Below, piece after piece: positions 47,569 to 58,004 of a DNA stretch of 64,000 bases. The stretch covers positions 56,085,211 to 56,149,210 of the forward strand of contig NC_080544.1 of the NCBI RefSeq assembly GCF_028640845.1, read 5' to 3'. Numbering within the stretch: position 1 is the stretch's first letter; each line of letters opens with the position of its first letter. This DNA is from Ahaetulla prasina. Lineage: Eukaryota > Chordata > Lepidosauria > Squamata > Colubridae. A program made the position numbers and the translations under genes. A model generated the notes under the pieces. The model ran no database searches and was not told the origin of the DNA. It worked only from the letters and a program-made list of their open reading frames with translations.

Positions 47569-50261
47569 ACCCCAAATAGCTCCCATTAGGTTAAAGGCAA
47601 GGAGGGTTCCTTTTGCACTCAAACCTAAAATCGACAAAGAGTTAGATAAATTAGTCAGCCAGGGATACTAGTGCCAGTTGACCATGCCAAATGGGAGACG
47701 CCAATCGTCACCCTATGAAACCAGACGGGTCCATAAGAATTTGTGCGATTACAAGGCTACCTTGAACAAAGCATTGCAAAGAGCGCCTACCCAGTTCCAG
47801 TAGTGCAACACTTATTGCACTCACTAGGGCACGGACAAGTTTTCGCCAAATTAGACTTGGCACAAGCTTACCAACAGCTACCCGTAGATGCTAGCACAGC
47901 TGAAGCCCAGACCATTATAACGCACGGGGTGCCTTTAAGTGCACCCGGTTACAGTTTGGGGTGAGTGTGGCCCGGGCTATTCCAAAATTTGATGGGCGAC
48001 TCCTACAAGGGTTACCGGAGTCGTGCCCTATTCGATGATGTGTTGGTATCAGGGAAGATTTAAGAGAACTGGGAAGCGATTAAGGAAAGTTTTGGCCATT
48101 TTAGGTCGGCAGGATTAAAAGTTAAAGCAAGCAAGTGTCAGATAGGGTCGAATCTGTTGAATTTCTGGGTTATAGAATAGACAAAAGGATTCACCCCACT
48201 GAGAGCAAAGTCAAGGCGATAAAGAGAGCCCCAGCACCCAAAAACAAGACAGAACTCCAGGCTTTCCTGGGTCTGGTAAACTTTACGCCGTGTTTTTAAA
48301 AGACAAGGCAACCGTTGCTGAACCGCTGCATAAATTGCTTGGAAAAACACAGTTTGGTCGTGGGGAAGTCAGAGAATAGGGCATTTGAGGCAGTAAAAGT
48401 TTGCTATCAAGCGATAGCCTGTTAATACAATACAATAACAGGCTGCCGTTAGTATTGGTTTGTGATCGTCCCCTATGGAGTAGGAGCTGTACTTAGCCAC
48501 AGACTCCCAAACGGCACTGAAGCCCCTATAGCGTTCTATTCACGAGCGATGTCCCGGCTGAGAGGAATTACAGCCAGCTAGATAGGGAGGCTCTCAATAG
48601 TGTCAGGGTGAAAAATTCCACGAATACGTTTTCGGGAGAGACTTTGACATTATCACTGACCACAGACCACTATTGGGCTTACTGGCTGGCGACCGCCCAA
48701 CGCCAGTGGCACTATCACCCCGGCTGACCAGATGGACTATCTTTTTGGCCGCCTACTCTTACAAACTACAGCATCGACCTGGAAGGAGCTGGGGCATGCG
48801 GACGCACTGAGCAGATGCCCATTGCCCGGGGAAATCGAGGACCCTACTCCGGGCACCCCCGTTCTACTAATTGACTCTTGGGACTCTGGGCCAGTCACAT
48901 CGCAGGAAGTGGCTCGGGCCTCCTACCGGGACGTTGTCTTAAGAACTGTAATCGGTTGGGTTCAAGGGATGGCCGCTGCGGGCGACGTTTAGGAGAATTT
49001 GTAAAGAAAAGGGGGGAGTTGTCTGTGCAAGGGGGGTGCCTGCACTGGGGGGATAGGGTGGTAGTTCCAGAGAAGCTGAGGAAAAAAGTCCTGGAACTAC
49101 TGCATGAGGGTCACCCAGGAATTGTAAGGATGAAGGGCTAGCCAGGAGCTATGTCTGGTGGCCCCTAATGGACAGGAAATCAGTGACAGGGTTGGCGATG
49201 CCAGGTATGTCAGGAATCCAGACCACTACCACCTCGGCCCCAGTGTTGGAGTGGGAGAAACCCCAAGGCCCTTGGTCCCGCATTCACATTGATTTTGCCG
49301 GCCCTTCCACGGCCAAACATTTCTAATTGTGGTGGATGCATTCTCCAAATGGCTGGAGATCATCCTAATGAAATCCACAACCGCGGAGCTGTCATTTCAG
49401 CACTAAAACACCTATTCGCCACGCACGGCTACCGGACACCCTCGTGTCCGATAACGGCCCACAGTTCACTGCAGCATTATTTGAAGGGTACCTGGGTGAA
49501 GAGGGCATCCGACATGCCCTCTCAGCGCCGTTCCACCCTGCGTCGAACGGCCTTGGTGAACGTTTTGGTCGGAGTGCAAAAGAAGCGCTATCACGAAGCA
49601 GCCCCGGAGACTGGCAGGCACAAATCGACGCATTCCTAACCGTCCAACACAGGACCCCCTGTGTGGCCACCGCTCGCAGCCCTGCCGAGCTATTAATGGG
49701 GCGGAAGCTAAGGTGCCCGCTAGACCGGCTACACCCGAACTACGTGCAGGACGGGTTCAAAACAAAACCAGATAGACTCCGGGAATTAAACATAGGAGAC
49801 TCAGTGTGGGCACATAATTACAGCGACGGCCCAAACTGGAAGAGGGGATAGTCATAGACAAACGGGCCCCAAATCGTATCTAGTGGAAATGAGCGATGGC
49901 AGAGTTTGGGCGCCACATAGATCAGCTAAGAAACAGATTGAGCGATAAGGCAGAATTAGGCGAGACCAGCCCTGACTATGATTTAATTAACCCCACAGCT
50001 GACTGGAGCCGAGAACAAACAGAAAGCATAGAACCAAACAGAGACTTATCTGAGTCAGGCGAGGTCCAGCGACACCCTCAGGTCCCTCGAGAGGACAGCA
50101 GGTCCGAGCCGGCGAATAATCCAGGGCGGATGGCGGGAGGAGGAGCTCAGAGGGCGAAAAGTCCCTCCGGCAAGCTCGACTCAACTCCAGAAAGTGAACT
50201 GCGCAGGTCCGGGAGAGTCAGGAGACGCCCCACGTACCTGCAGGACTACGTAGAGAAGTAA
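47569..50261 (+). pseudogene. Gypsy pol (RT, RNase H, integrase), broken by many frameshifts
   Basis: RT pieces include VFAKLDLAQAYQQLPVDAST (about 47840-47900). RNase H follows (TDHRPL-type region near 48656), then the integrase zinc region (HEGHPGIVRMKG near 49105), the DDE core (DNGPQF near 49450; E replaced in context NGLGERF near 49555) and a C-terminal tail ending at 50261. Compared with the open frame at 1-1861, the breaks are mostly one-base losses, many in G, C or A runs. Confidence 0.88.
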
Positions 50262-50286
50262 TATGCAAATATTGGCAAAGTGCCTT

Positions 50287-50489
50287 CTGGGAGGGAAGGA
50301 GTGTAATGTATTACTGTAAGTTTTGGCGGGAGTTTTAGGCGGGAAATATCTCGTTCCTGATTGGTTGCAGCCTCAGGCTGAAGTGTATATAAGGAGAGGT
50401 TTTTCTCCAGAGTTTTGCTGGGTCACACTATATTAAAGAGCTGTTGTCACTAACCTGGTCTCCTGCCTCGTCAATACCCGAACTTAACA
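50287..50489 (+). repeat. Gypsy polypurine tract and 3' LTR
   Basis: CTGGGAGGGAAGGAG (50287-50301) is the polypurine tract. The 3' LTR (50302-50489, 188 bp) matches the 5' LTR at every base I compared. The flank CTAAT completes the target duplication. Confidence 0.93.
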
Positions 50490-50494
50490 CTAAT

Positions 50495-51620
50495 CTTACA
50501 TTCTAATATAGATTATCACTTTATCTTCCCATTCTTTTAAAATTAATAGTAAAATGCATATCTGTGTGACATATTATATGAAGGCTTGGATTAAAAATTG
50601 GAAACACATGGAAAACTATATGCATACTCCTAAACAAACTTGCCAGGTTCAGTTTATGGTCAGTCACATATTCACTCACCCAGAGCCTATTGATGCACAA
50701 GGATCTTGTAAGTCTCCTATGCTTTCTACTTGGGTATTTCAGATAGGTGCAGTTAGAGCAAACAAAACACATAATCCTGATCAACAATTGAGATATACTG
50801 TAATTAGGGACACACACAATTTTTTATTCACCAAACACTGAGGCACATAATGTTCTTTCTCCTTAACTTGCTCCTTACTTTCTTCTTCTGATTATTGTAT
50901 TCCTTACTAATTTCATTGTAACTTCTTCTAGTTCCTAGCAGAAGTTCCATCCCACTTCTCCATGTTTTCTCCTAAATTTATCAGCTTTCACCCTATTTGC
51001 ACATGCTCATTTCCATTCCTCACTCGTCTCCACTAATTCTTATTTCTGTAGTTTTCCCCTTTTTCACCCGTTTTATTTTCTCTTCCACATCCTTTACTTT
51101 CCTCCCCACATTTTCAACAGCGTCCCTCAGATTTCTTAGCTCTGTTTCTAAAGTGACTAAATTTAATGTGTAAACTGCATCAACCCAAGATATCTTGGAC
51201 CATTGCAAATAGCCAAAGAAGCATTGGGAGTCATTGATTTCACTGGACAACAATTTTTTTCAAAAGTTTTGCTTCCTGAAATACTTTTGGTGATTGTAAT
51301 AGACCCCTTCAAACTAAACATCAATATAATTTCAGAATCTTAAAAAATGTGAAATTAATTTTAATGTCTATAATGTATTTAATTGTATAATGTTTCTGAC
51401 TTGTTGCATGAGTTGAACAGGGCCAAAAATATTTGCTGCTGATTTTTGTTTGTATTTCGTGTCTAATGCATCTCGTTGCAGAATCCAACAATAGTCAGCC
51501 AGCACTGAGAGATCCAGTTGCTCTGATACGCTTTTTCCATTCCAAACTTTCACCGTGTTTGTCAGTAATTGCACCTAGATTTTCAGGAAAAAATCCAAGT
51601 GTGAGCCTATATGTATAGTA
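50495..51620. other. Intronic sequence without recognised features
   Basis: AT-rich intron right of the gypsy insertion. The first bases continue the sequence interrupted by the element. No repeat was recognised. Confidence 0.5.
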
Positions 51621-51994
51621 TAGGTAGTTCTCAAATTATAACCATAATGGAGCCTGCCTGTTGTGGTTATGTCATAAGAGTCATAAAACGGATCAGTCAA
51701 ATTTTACAACCTTTTTTTTCTGTGTTGGCCATGAAACAAATGCTGTGATTTGCTAAAAACTGGAAGTGCTGCTCTTTGGCAAGGATATCATGTCATTTAT
51801 GTCACATCACCACATGATGTTGCAAATGGCCATAAATGCAGCTGTGTTGCTGAGCGCCTGGAGTGTGGGTCGTGTGATGTGGGGGAGGGGGACAACCATC
51901 AGAACTTTGGATCTGAATAATAAGTCCCCTTTTTCAGATCCATTGTAACTTTGAACAGTCACTAAGTTACTAGCCAGAAGTTAAGACCTATCTC
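51621..51994. mobile_element. Squamate MITE (TACAGGTAGTCC family), copy 4
   Basis: Starts TAGGTAGTTCTCAAATTATA and has the family interior (CATTGTAACTTTGAACAGTC followed by ACTAAGTTAC). The termini are decayed and the right boundary is approximate. Confidence 0.6.
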
Positions 51995-53298
51995 TAGTGT
52001 ATTAGAGGCCTACATCTTTGATTTATGAACATAATTATTAAGTTTCCCTCAAAAGGGAACATAATCTTAATTTGGGAATAGAAACGGAGGTTGGCACAAA
52101 ACGCAGTGTAACATCTCCTGGAACATGAAAAAAAAAATTTGAATGGAGGAATGCTAACTTAAATATTCATTAGTTGATTGAGATAGCTTTGAAAAAACCC
52201 CATTCAGAATTCATAATGTTGTTTACAGTACTAATATTTCTAGCGTGGGATATAGCTTTCAGGAATTAATTATATAGCCCTAAGGTGCTTTTATACAAAG
52301 TAGAATATTGATGTACATGAGGATATTTTCACTGGGAATGTGGAGACGTCTCCTATCCCTGTGAAATTTCAGATATGAGTTCAATATTCATTTAAAACCA
52401 CATGCCTAAAAAGGCTGTTAGCAAGGTTTGGGAAAGCTTTATTCCTTTCACAGGAACTTAATTTCTGCTGTCTTCCCTTAATAGGGCACAAGCATACAAA
52501 GAGAGGGAGGGAGACAGAGAGAGAGAGAATGAGAGAGAGAAGCATATAATGTATAAATTGGTTTCAATCTGTCACAAAATGAAAATCAAAACATGCCTTA
52601 TGAACACCAGATGCTTGGATGTAATGCAGGCGTGCTCCATTCCCCTGCTCAGATTTTAACAGTCATTTTCATCCTCTGCTGCTCCAGTTGATGGTAGGTG
52701 CATTGTGCCTACAGGTAGGCAGCAATTTGTCACTATCATCAGTTCTCTGTGTGCAAGAGAAAGGAAACAACAAATTCATTAGATTGCAGGTCTGCAAGGT
52801 GAGGAAAAGATACTAATGCCTTTATAATGAGATGCAATGGAGCTGCTGGTGACATTTCTCAGGAGCATGTTTGTGTGTTTGTGTGTGCTCTTACACTGCC
52901 ATTCAGGTATAAGATTGATATCATTTATGTCCTAGCATATATAGCTGGTTTTGTGGTGGGAAAAATAAATCCATGTGCTTTAAGACCGGATCTATAGAAA
53001 GTGGAGTGGGTGATTACTAAAGGCAACAAAATGGTAGCATAGATGATGTGGACTTTCCCCCCTCCACCTGTCTGATCTGTATTTCTTTATGGACAATTTT
53101 CAAGATATGTTTCTTCTTCACAGATTATGAGAAAATTAAAAAAAATGAAAAATGAAATCAGAGGTGGGGAAATGAGACTGAGACTGACATTATACAGATT
53201 TTGCTGGAACAGCTTCTTCCAAATCAGTATCTGAGGCCTAAGCCATGGGAGTTATCTATACATATACATGCAGACAATGGTCCTGGAATTAATGCTGA
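51995..53298. other. Intronic sequence with GA microsatellite
   Basis: Non-coding; an imperfect GAGA/GGGA purine tract at about 52500-52540. Nothing else recognised. Confidence 0.5.
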
Positions 53299-54051
53299 TA
53301 GCCCTCAATTTACAAATTGGAACTAGAACTTCTATTGTTTCTGCTGTGGCTTGCACCCAATCTTATGACCTTTTTTCAGGGGTGAAATCCAGCAGGTTCT
53401 GAAAGGTTCTGGAGAACTGGTAGCGGACATTTTTATCAGTTCGGAGAACCAGTAGGAGAAATTTTGAGTAGTTTGGAGAACTGGCAAATATCATTTCTGG
53501 CTGGCCCCAGAGAGGGGTGGGAATGGAGATTTGCAATATCCTTCCCCCAGGAGTGGGGAGGGAATGGAGATTTTGCAGTATCCTTCCCCTGGAGTGAGGA
53601 GGGAATGGAGATTTTGCAGTATCCTTCCCCTGCCATACCCACCAAGGCATGCCCACCAAGCCACACCACACCACACCATGCCAACCAAGCCACGCCCACA
53701 GAACCGGTAGTAAAAAAAATTGGATTTCACCACTGCCTTTTTTGCTGTGGTTGTTAAGCAAACCACTGCAGATGTTAAGTGAAACATACAGCTGTTGAGT
53801 GAGTCCAGCTCCCCCATTGACTTTGCTTGTCAGAAGCTATCTTGGAAGGATGCAAATGGCAATCATGTGAACCTGGGATGCTGCAAAGGTTGTAAATACA
53901 TGCTGGTTGTCAAGTGTCTGAATTTGAATCATGTGACCTTGAAGGTACTATGACAGTCCTAAGCATGAGGATCATCCATAAATCATTCTTTTTTTTCGAG
54001 TGTAACTTCAACTGATCACTAAATGAATGATTGTAAATTGAGGACTATCTG
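53299..54051. mobile_element. Squamate MITE copy 5, split by a hAT element
   Basis: The left part (53299-53376, CCCTCAATTTACAAATTGGA) and right part (53737-54051, ending TGAGGACTATCTG) join into one family member when the hAT at 53377-53735 and one copy of its duplication are removed. Confidence 0.7.
53377..53735. mobile_element. hAT-type MITE with internal minisatellite
   Basis: Begins CAGGGGTGAAATCCAGCAGG and ends GATTTCACCACTG, with a perfect 8-bp duplication CCTTTTTT (53369-53376, 53736-53743). Inside are three tandem copies of a roughly 45-bp unit (GGGAATGGAGATTTTGCAGT) at about 53510-53635. It belongs to a different subfamily from copies 1-4 but has similar termini. Confidence 0.87.
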
Positions 54052-54925
54052 TAACATAAAATTGGGAAAGCTGTTATTCTTGCTAAATCGTACAGCATAT
54101 GTTTAACCTTTTTAATAGAGCGAAGCCCAGTCAAATGATTATGCAGTCCCTCAGAAAGATTTAAACCTTGCTTTTGTTCTCCTAAAATATATAAATTGTC
54201 CACTAGAGTACATGAAGTATAAACCATACATTCAGATAAAATACCAAAAAATCTTCCCCTGTAAAAAGAAAAGCACAGGTAGCATACAAGCATAAATCAC
54301 TTGTGTTACAGGAAATCATGCTCTGTATTTTTGTTATTATGTATTTTGTAGCTTTTTTTTAACTAATACCTGAAGCTTTGATACAGATACAATGTTATCT
54401 CTTTTTAATTATATTAATACAAGAGAGTTTGGCAATACAGACATTATGGTTTGTTGACAATCAGATTATAGAGAAAGCAAATATTCATTTATGAATATTT
54501 GCTTTTTTCTAGCATATTAAAACAAGTTTTATTGCTGATGTAATGATCAAATAGTCTTTTTATGGTTTCTTTAGTAAGAATACTTCAAAAGTAACTTGGA
54601 TAATGTTGAATAAGTACATCTACATCAGCTAGCCCTCTTAGTACAAAGATACTATAGAAATCATCAAAATTATGAAAAATCAAGGCGTGAACTATCTCAT
54701 TTTGCATGTAATGAGTCTATCTCATATATTACTTTCACCTTTTAAGTTGCATTACTGAAATAAATGAACTTTTGCACGATATTTTAATTTTTTGAGTTTC
54801 ACCTGTAAGTGCATGTATTTGAAAGAGATCATATGGTTTTATATGTCAATTTATGTTTGAAAAGTATGTGTTCATTGGAATGGAGCACTTGCATATCAAA
54901 GTAATATTTCTTCTTCCCAAATTAG
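54052..54925. other. Intronic sequence without recognised features
   Basis: AT-rich end of the 15.3-kb intron, with a pyrimidine-rich stretch before the acceptor at 54925. Confidence 0.5.
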
Positions 54926-55039
54926 TGATTATGGATTTGAGCGGCACAGCAATGACCAGTGTTTGCCAGCTTTTTGGTATAACCCATCGTCTTTGTCGAA
55001 AGAGTGCAGTCTTGGTCAAAGTTATCTTAATAGCACTGG
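54926..55039 (+). CDS. SORCS1: SORCS1 internal exon (10CC module, cysteines 6-8)
   Basis: Exon of 114 bp, phase 2 to 2, acceptor AAATTAG and donor GTAAGTAG. It completes Cys and reads DYGFERHSNDQCLPAFWYNP then SSLSKECSLGQSYLNST, with a glycine split at the end. It carries 10CC cysteines 7 and 8 plus an NST glycosylation sequon. A 15.3-kb intron (39664-54925) precedes it, containing most of the LINE, Penelope and gypsy insertions of the window; the exon is nonetheless undamaged. Confidence 0.94.
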
Positions 55040-55694
55040 GTAAGTAGTCAAAGCTGTAATATTTGTTTGTTAAGATTATCAACTGTAATGGTGTTGACCC
55101 ATTACCATATTATTCCTCAGTCTGTGGTTTTCTTTATATCTTGAGTGATACTTTTTGAAATGGAAAGCTGAGTCAGGATTATTAGAAAACTATAAAAAGT
55201 ATAATTACCCTTTTTTGATGACAACACTATCAAAAAATCTTTTCAAGTTTTCCAAAATGTCCCTCAACAAACAAGGAAGATTAAGATTTATCAATATTGT
55301 CTATGACCCTATAAATTTCCTATCACTATATTGGCAGGTAAACATTTATATTGAGTTATAAAACTGAAAGTTTACTCCTTTATCCTCTCACATTTGTGAG
55401 TTCATTTGGCCCAGCATAGTAGTGACAAGCGTTACTTGCTGCTTTATTGTGATAAAAACAGCACCGTATACATTTGCCAGTACCATTAACTCTGATAACT
55501 GGTGTGTTAGTTCTTCTCAATATCAGAGCATGACAAGTAGCTAAAGTTCTGTATCAAGTCAATTTATACTGTTTCATGATTCAGTGGTTTAAATATCTGA
55601 CATATGACAGTGATGGTCTGGAAAAGGGAGCTATCATTAGAAACAAGCAGCTTGTAGCTAGTCTCTTCAGGGTTCTTTGTTCTTCTTTTCACAG

Positions 55695-55866
55695 GTACAG
55701 AAAGGTCGTGTCTAATAACTGCACAGACGGTGTGCGTGAGCAGTACACAGCCAAGCCGCAGCAGTGTCCTGGCAAAGCCCCGCGAGGACTTCGGGTTGTC
55801 ACATCAGATGGCACACTGACATCAGAACAAGGGCATAATGTTACCTTCATGGTACAGCTGGAAGAG
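55695..55866 (+). CDS. SORCS1: SORCS1 internal exon (end of 10CC, start of PKD domain)
   Basis: Exon of 172 bp, phase 2 to 0, acceptor TTTCACAG and donor GTATGGT. It encodes YRKVVSNNCTDGVREQYTAK, PQQCPGKAPRGLRVVTSDGT and LTSEQGHNVTFMVQLEE. It carries 10CC cysteines 9 and 10, so all ten can be counted across four exons. LTSEQGHNVTFMV begins the PKD (immunoglobulin-like) domain. There are two sequons, NCT and NVT. The next exon (rest of PKD) was not found in the remaining 8.1 kb, so the downstream intron runs past the window end. Confidence 0.94.
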
Positions 55867-56739
55867 GTATGGTCTGTTTAACATGTTCCCCACTGGGGTT
55901 TCTGAGTCAGAATCGTTTAGAAAAAAATGAATGGGACTGAACAGAATTAATTAACCAGTGCGATTTAACTAATTAGTGACTTGAGAAATTTGAGCTGTAC
56001 ATCTGGTCTATCATCCTGTTATAAAAGGGGCTTGATTCTTTCCTTCATGGCCTATCTTGTTTGCTGTTTGTACCTCTGCCCTCACTGACACTGAAATAAG
56101 AATAACTGGGCTAATGTTGCAAAACAAATGGCAAGATTAACATGTACAGCATTTGTAAAGCTTGGGTTTCTAGAACACTTCATTTCACAATTAGCATGTT
56201 CACAGTACAAAAAGGTCAAGATTAAAATGGTGCTGTAACTTTGACTATTTCAAATAATTACTTTTACTTTAAGAAAGATTAAGGAAGGAAAAGGTGAAAA
56301 AAGGTTTTTTAAATGGAAGAAAGATGCCTTACAAGAAGATAGTTTACTGAATAGTAAATATATGAGGAATAATCAACCAAAAATTATTTAGACACATGTG
56401 TAAATTTTAGGCTTGCTAAATATAAAGGAAAATCTGTAGTGTGTGGCCCCAGCAAAATCCATGTTCTTGAATTTTGCAGTTTGTACAGGAAATTTCCATA
56501 GATCTCATCAGCCCTAATCTTTAACTGGTATATCTCTCTTATACTTTTCGATGGCATGAGGTGTATGCAAGATTCAAAGCTGCATTGGTAAATATATTGG
56601 AGTAAAAAAATGAACTATGCTATAGCTGGAACTATATGGGTGTATAAAGGAGGAAAATATTAAGTTATACAACAGGAAACCTTGTTTGTACAATAGATTT
56701 GCCATATGAAAAACCGTCTTTTCCTGATTGCGTCTTCCC
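55867..56739. other. Intronic sequence without recognised features
   Basis: First part of the last visible intron. The rest of the PKD domain was looked for and not found. Confidence 0.5.
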
Positions 56740-57235
56740 TATCTGCCAGGTCACGGAGGCAGGGAATGCTATTGATCTCCTTCTAAGAAGGTACATCTAG
56801 TGGGATCAAGAAGAAGGCCCTTCTTCATGGTGGCTCCTTTCCTCTGGAACACCATCTAAATATAAGATTGGGCCCCATTTTGGCACTCTTTTGCAAGGCC
56901 CTGAAGACCTGTGTCCCATCCCAGTATACACATACAAATGCACACGTACAGAGAGCGAGAGATAAAGAGAGCATGAGTAGATTATTTCACACACACAGCC
57001 AACCCCTACTATAGTCTCTTCTATGCCTAAGGTACAGGAATGGTGTCAGCAAGATGACAGCCCCATGATGCTCAGGCCTCAAGATTTGGCCAAGGCAAAT
57101 GCAGTTTCCATGGATTCAAGGCACAACAAAACCCTCAAGAGTGCAGCAGGTTTTGTTTTTTATTTATTTATTTATAAAATTTGTAGGTCTCCATGTTACT
57201 TCAAGGTAACTCTGGGCACCTTACAAGGTTTCAGG
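56740..57235. mobile_element. Old L2-clade LINE C-terminal and 3' tail fragments
   Basis: At 56745-56920 the + strand resembles a decayed L2 C-terminal end (GGCTCCTTTCCTCTGGAACA). A second piece at about 57155-57235 is the antisense of an L2-type 3' tail (ATTTATTTATTTATAAAATT, then ACTCTGGGCACCTTACAAGG). They may be two different copies. Confidence 0.5.
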
Positions 57236-57385
57236 CACAAAGCAGGCAATTTAGCATCAATGGGTTCCCAGCACAATGAAAGCAGCCTGGTCTCAATAGT
57301 TTAAGGCAAAGGCAGCTTTACTTTGATGGGTTCAAAGGCAGGATAATGGTTCCAGCATTTTTAAAGGCCTGATGAAAATAGCTTG

Positions 57386-57999
57386 TGTTGTGGTCCGCCA
57401 ACAGCCTGCAGAGCTGGCAACGGAGTCGGATGGCGATGAGGCTGAGGAAGAACAGAGACCAGTCCTGGAGGCTGGGGAAGGCCCGGATGAGGGCTCTGCA
57501 TCAGAGGCAGAGGTGGGGCCAGGGCAATCGGGGAGTAAGGTGCAGCCTCCAGAGCCTCCAGAGGCTGACAGTAGTGAGGCAGAGGAACAGGAGGAGCCTG
57601 TTCCTAATACACGCATGAGAAGAGCTTCCAGAAGGCAAGAGCAGCTCAAACAAAGAGGGCAACTCAGGAGTAAGGCCAAGAGATGATTGCCTTATCTTTA
57701 AGATAAGGCTTAAAAGACCAGCAACGGCATTTGGAGTTTTTTTGGAAAACAACGTTGATAACTTTGTCTTGCTGCATTTGTGTTGTATCGGTGTCTTCTG
57801 AACTTTTGCCAAGAAAGGCCTTTGGCAGTTTGCCTAATTGGACCAAGGTTGGTGATAGGACTGAGGAATTGTGTTGGGAGGAATTTGCTTTAATTTAGTA
57901 GGACTGCACTGAGAATAAAGTAATTCTCAGCTGCTGTAATAAAGTTTGTTTTTACACTGACTGAGTTTCCTACTACCTACTTGGCCCTGGGTCACAACA
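57386..57999 (+). mobile_element. Solo-LTR-like unit with internal acidic ORF
   Basis: Starts TGTTGTGGTCC and ends GGGTCACAACA (short inverted ends, TG...CA), with candidate poly(A) signals AATAAA at 57914 and 57938. Flanks are GCTTG on the left and GCTTA on the right, possibly a 5-bp duplication with one mismatch. An open frame at 57372-57686 is rich in Glu, Pro and Ser and ends in a basic tail. It has no known domain. The G/C-rich first half contrasts with the surrounding AT-rich intron. It could also be a non-LTR repeat. Confidence 0.5.
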
Positions 58000-58004
58000 G
58001 CTTA

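Larger units (their letters stand above)
45928..50489 (+). mobile_element. Complete Ty3/gypsy LTR retrotransposon, frameshifted
   Basis: Full structure: 5' LTR, gag, protease, RT, RNase H, integrase, polypurine tract, 3' LTR. It is flanked by a 5-bp duplication CTAAT (45923-45927, 50490-50494). Total length 4562 bp; no env. Gag starts at an ATG near 46209 and is broken by frameshifts and an in-frame stop near 46442. The protease DTG is at about 47206-47214. RT pieces lie at 47570-48350, RNase H at 48460-48830 and integrase at 49010-49850 (DNGPQF intact). Many single-base gaps relative to the open copy at 1-1861 fall in homopolymers. As it stands it cannot encode functional proteins, yet its LTRs look identical. 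Confidence 0.93.

Noticed and set aside
57372..57686. Stand-alone acidic protein gene
   Set aside because: It lies within an LTR-like repeat, lacks a promoter or domain, and cannot be distinguished from repeat coding remnants; kept only as a finding.
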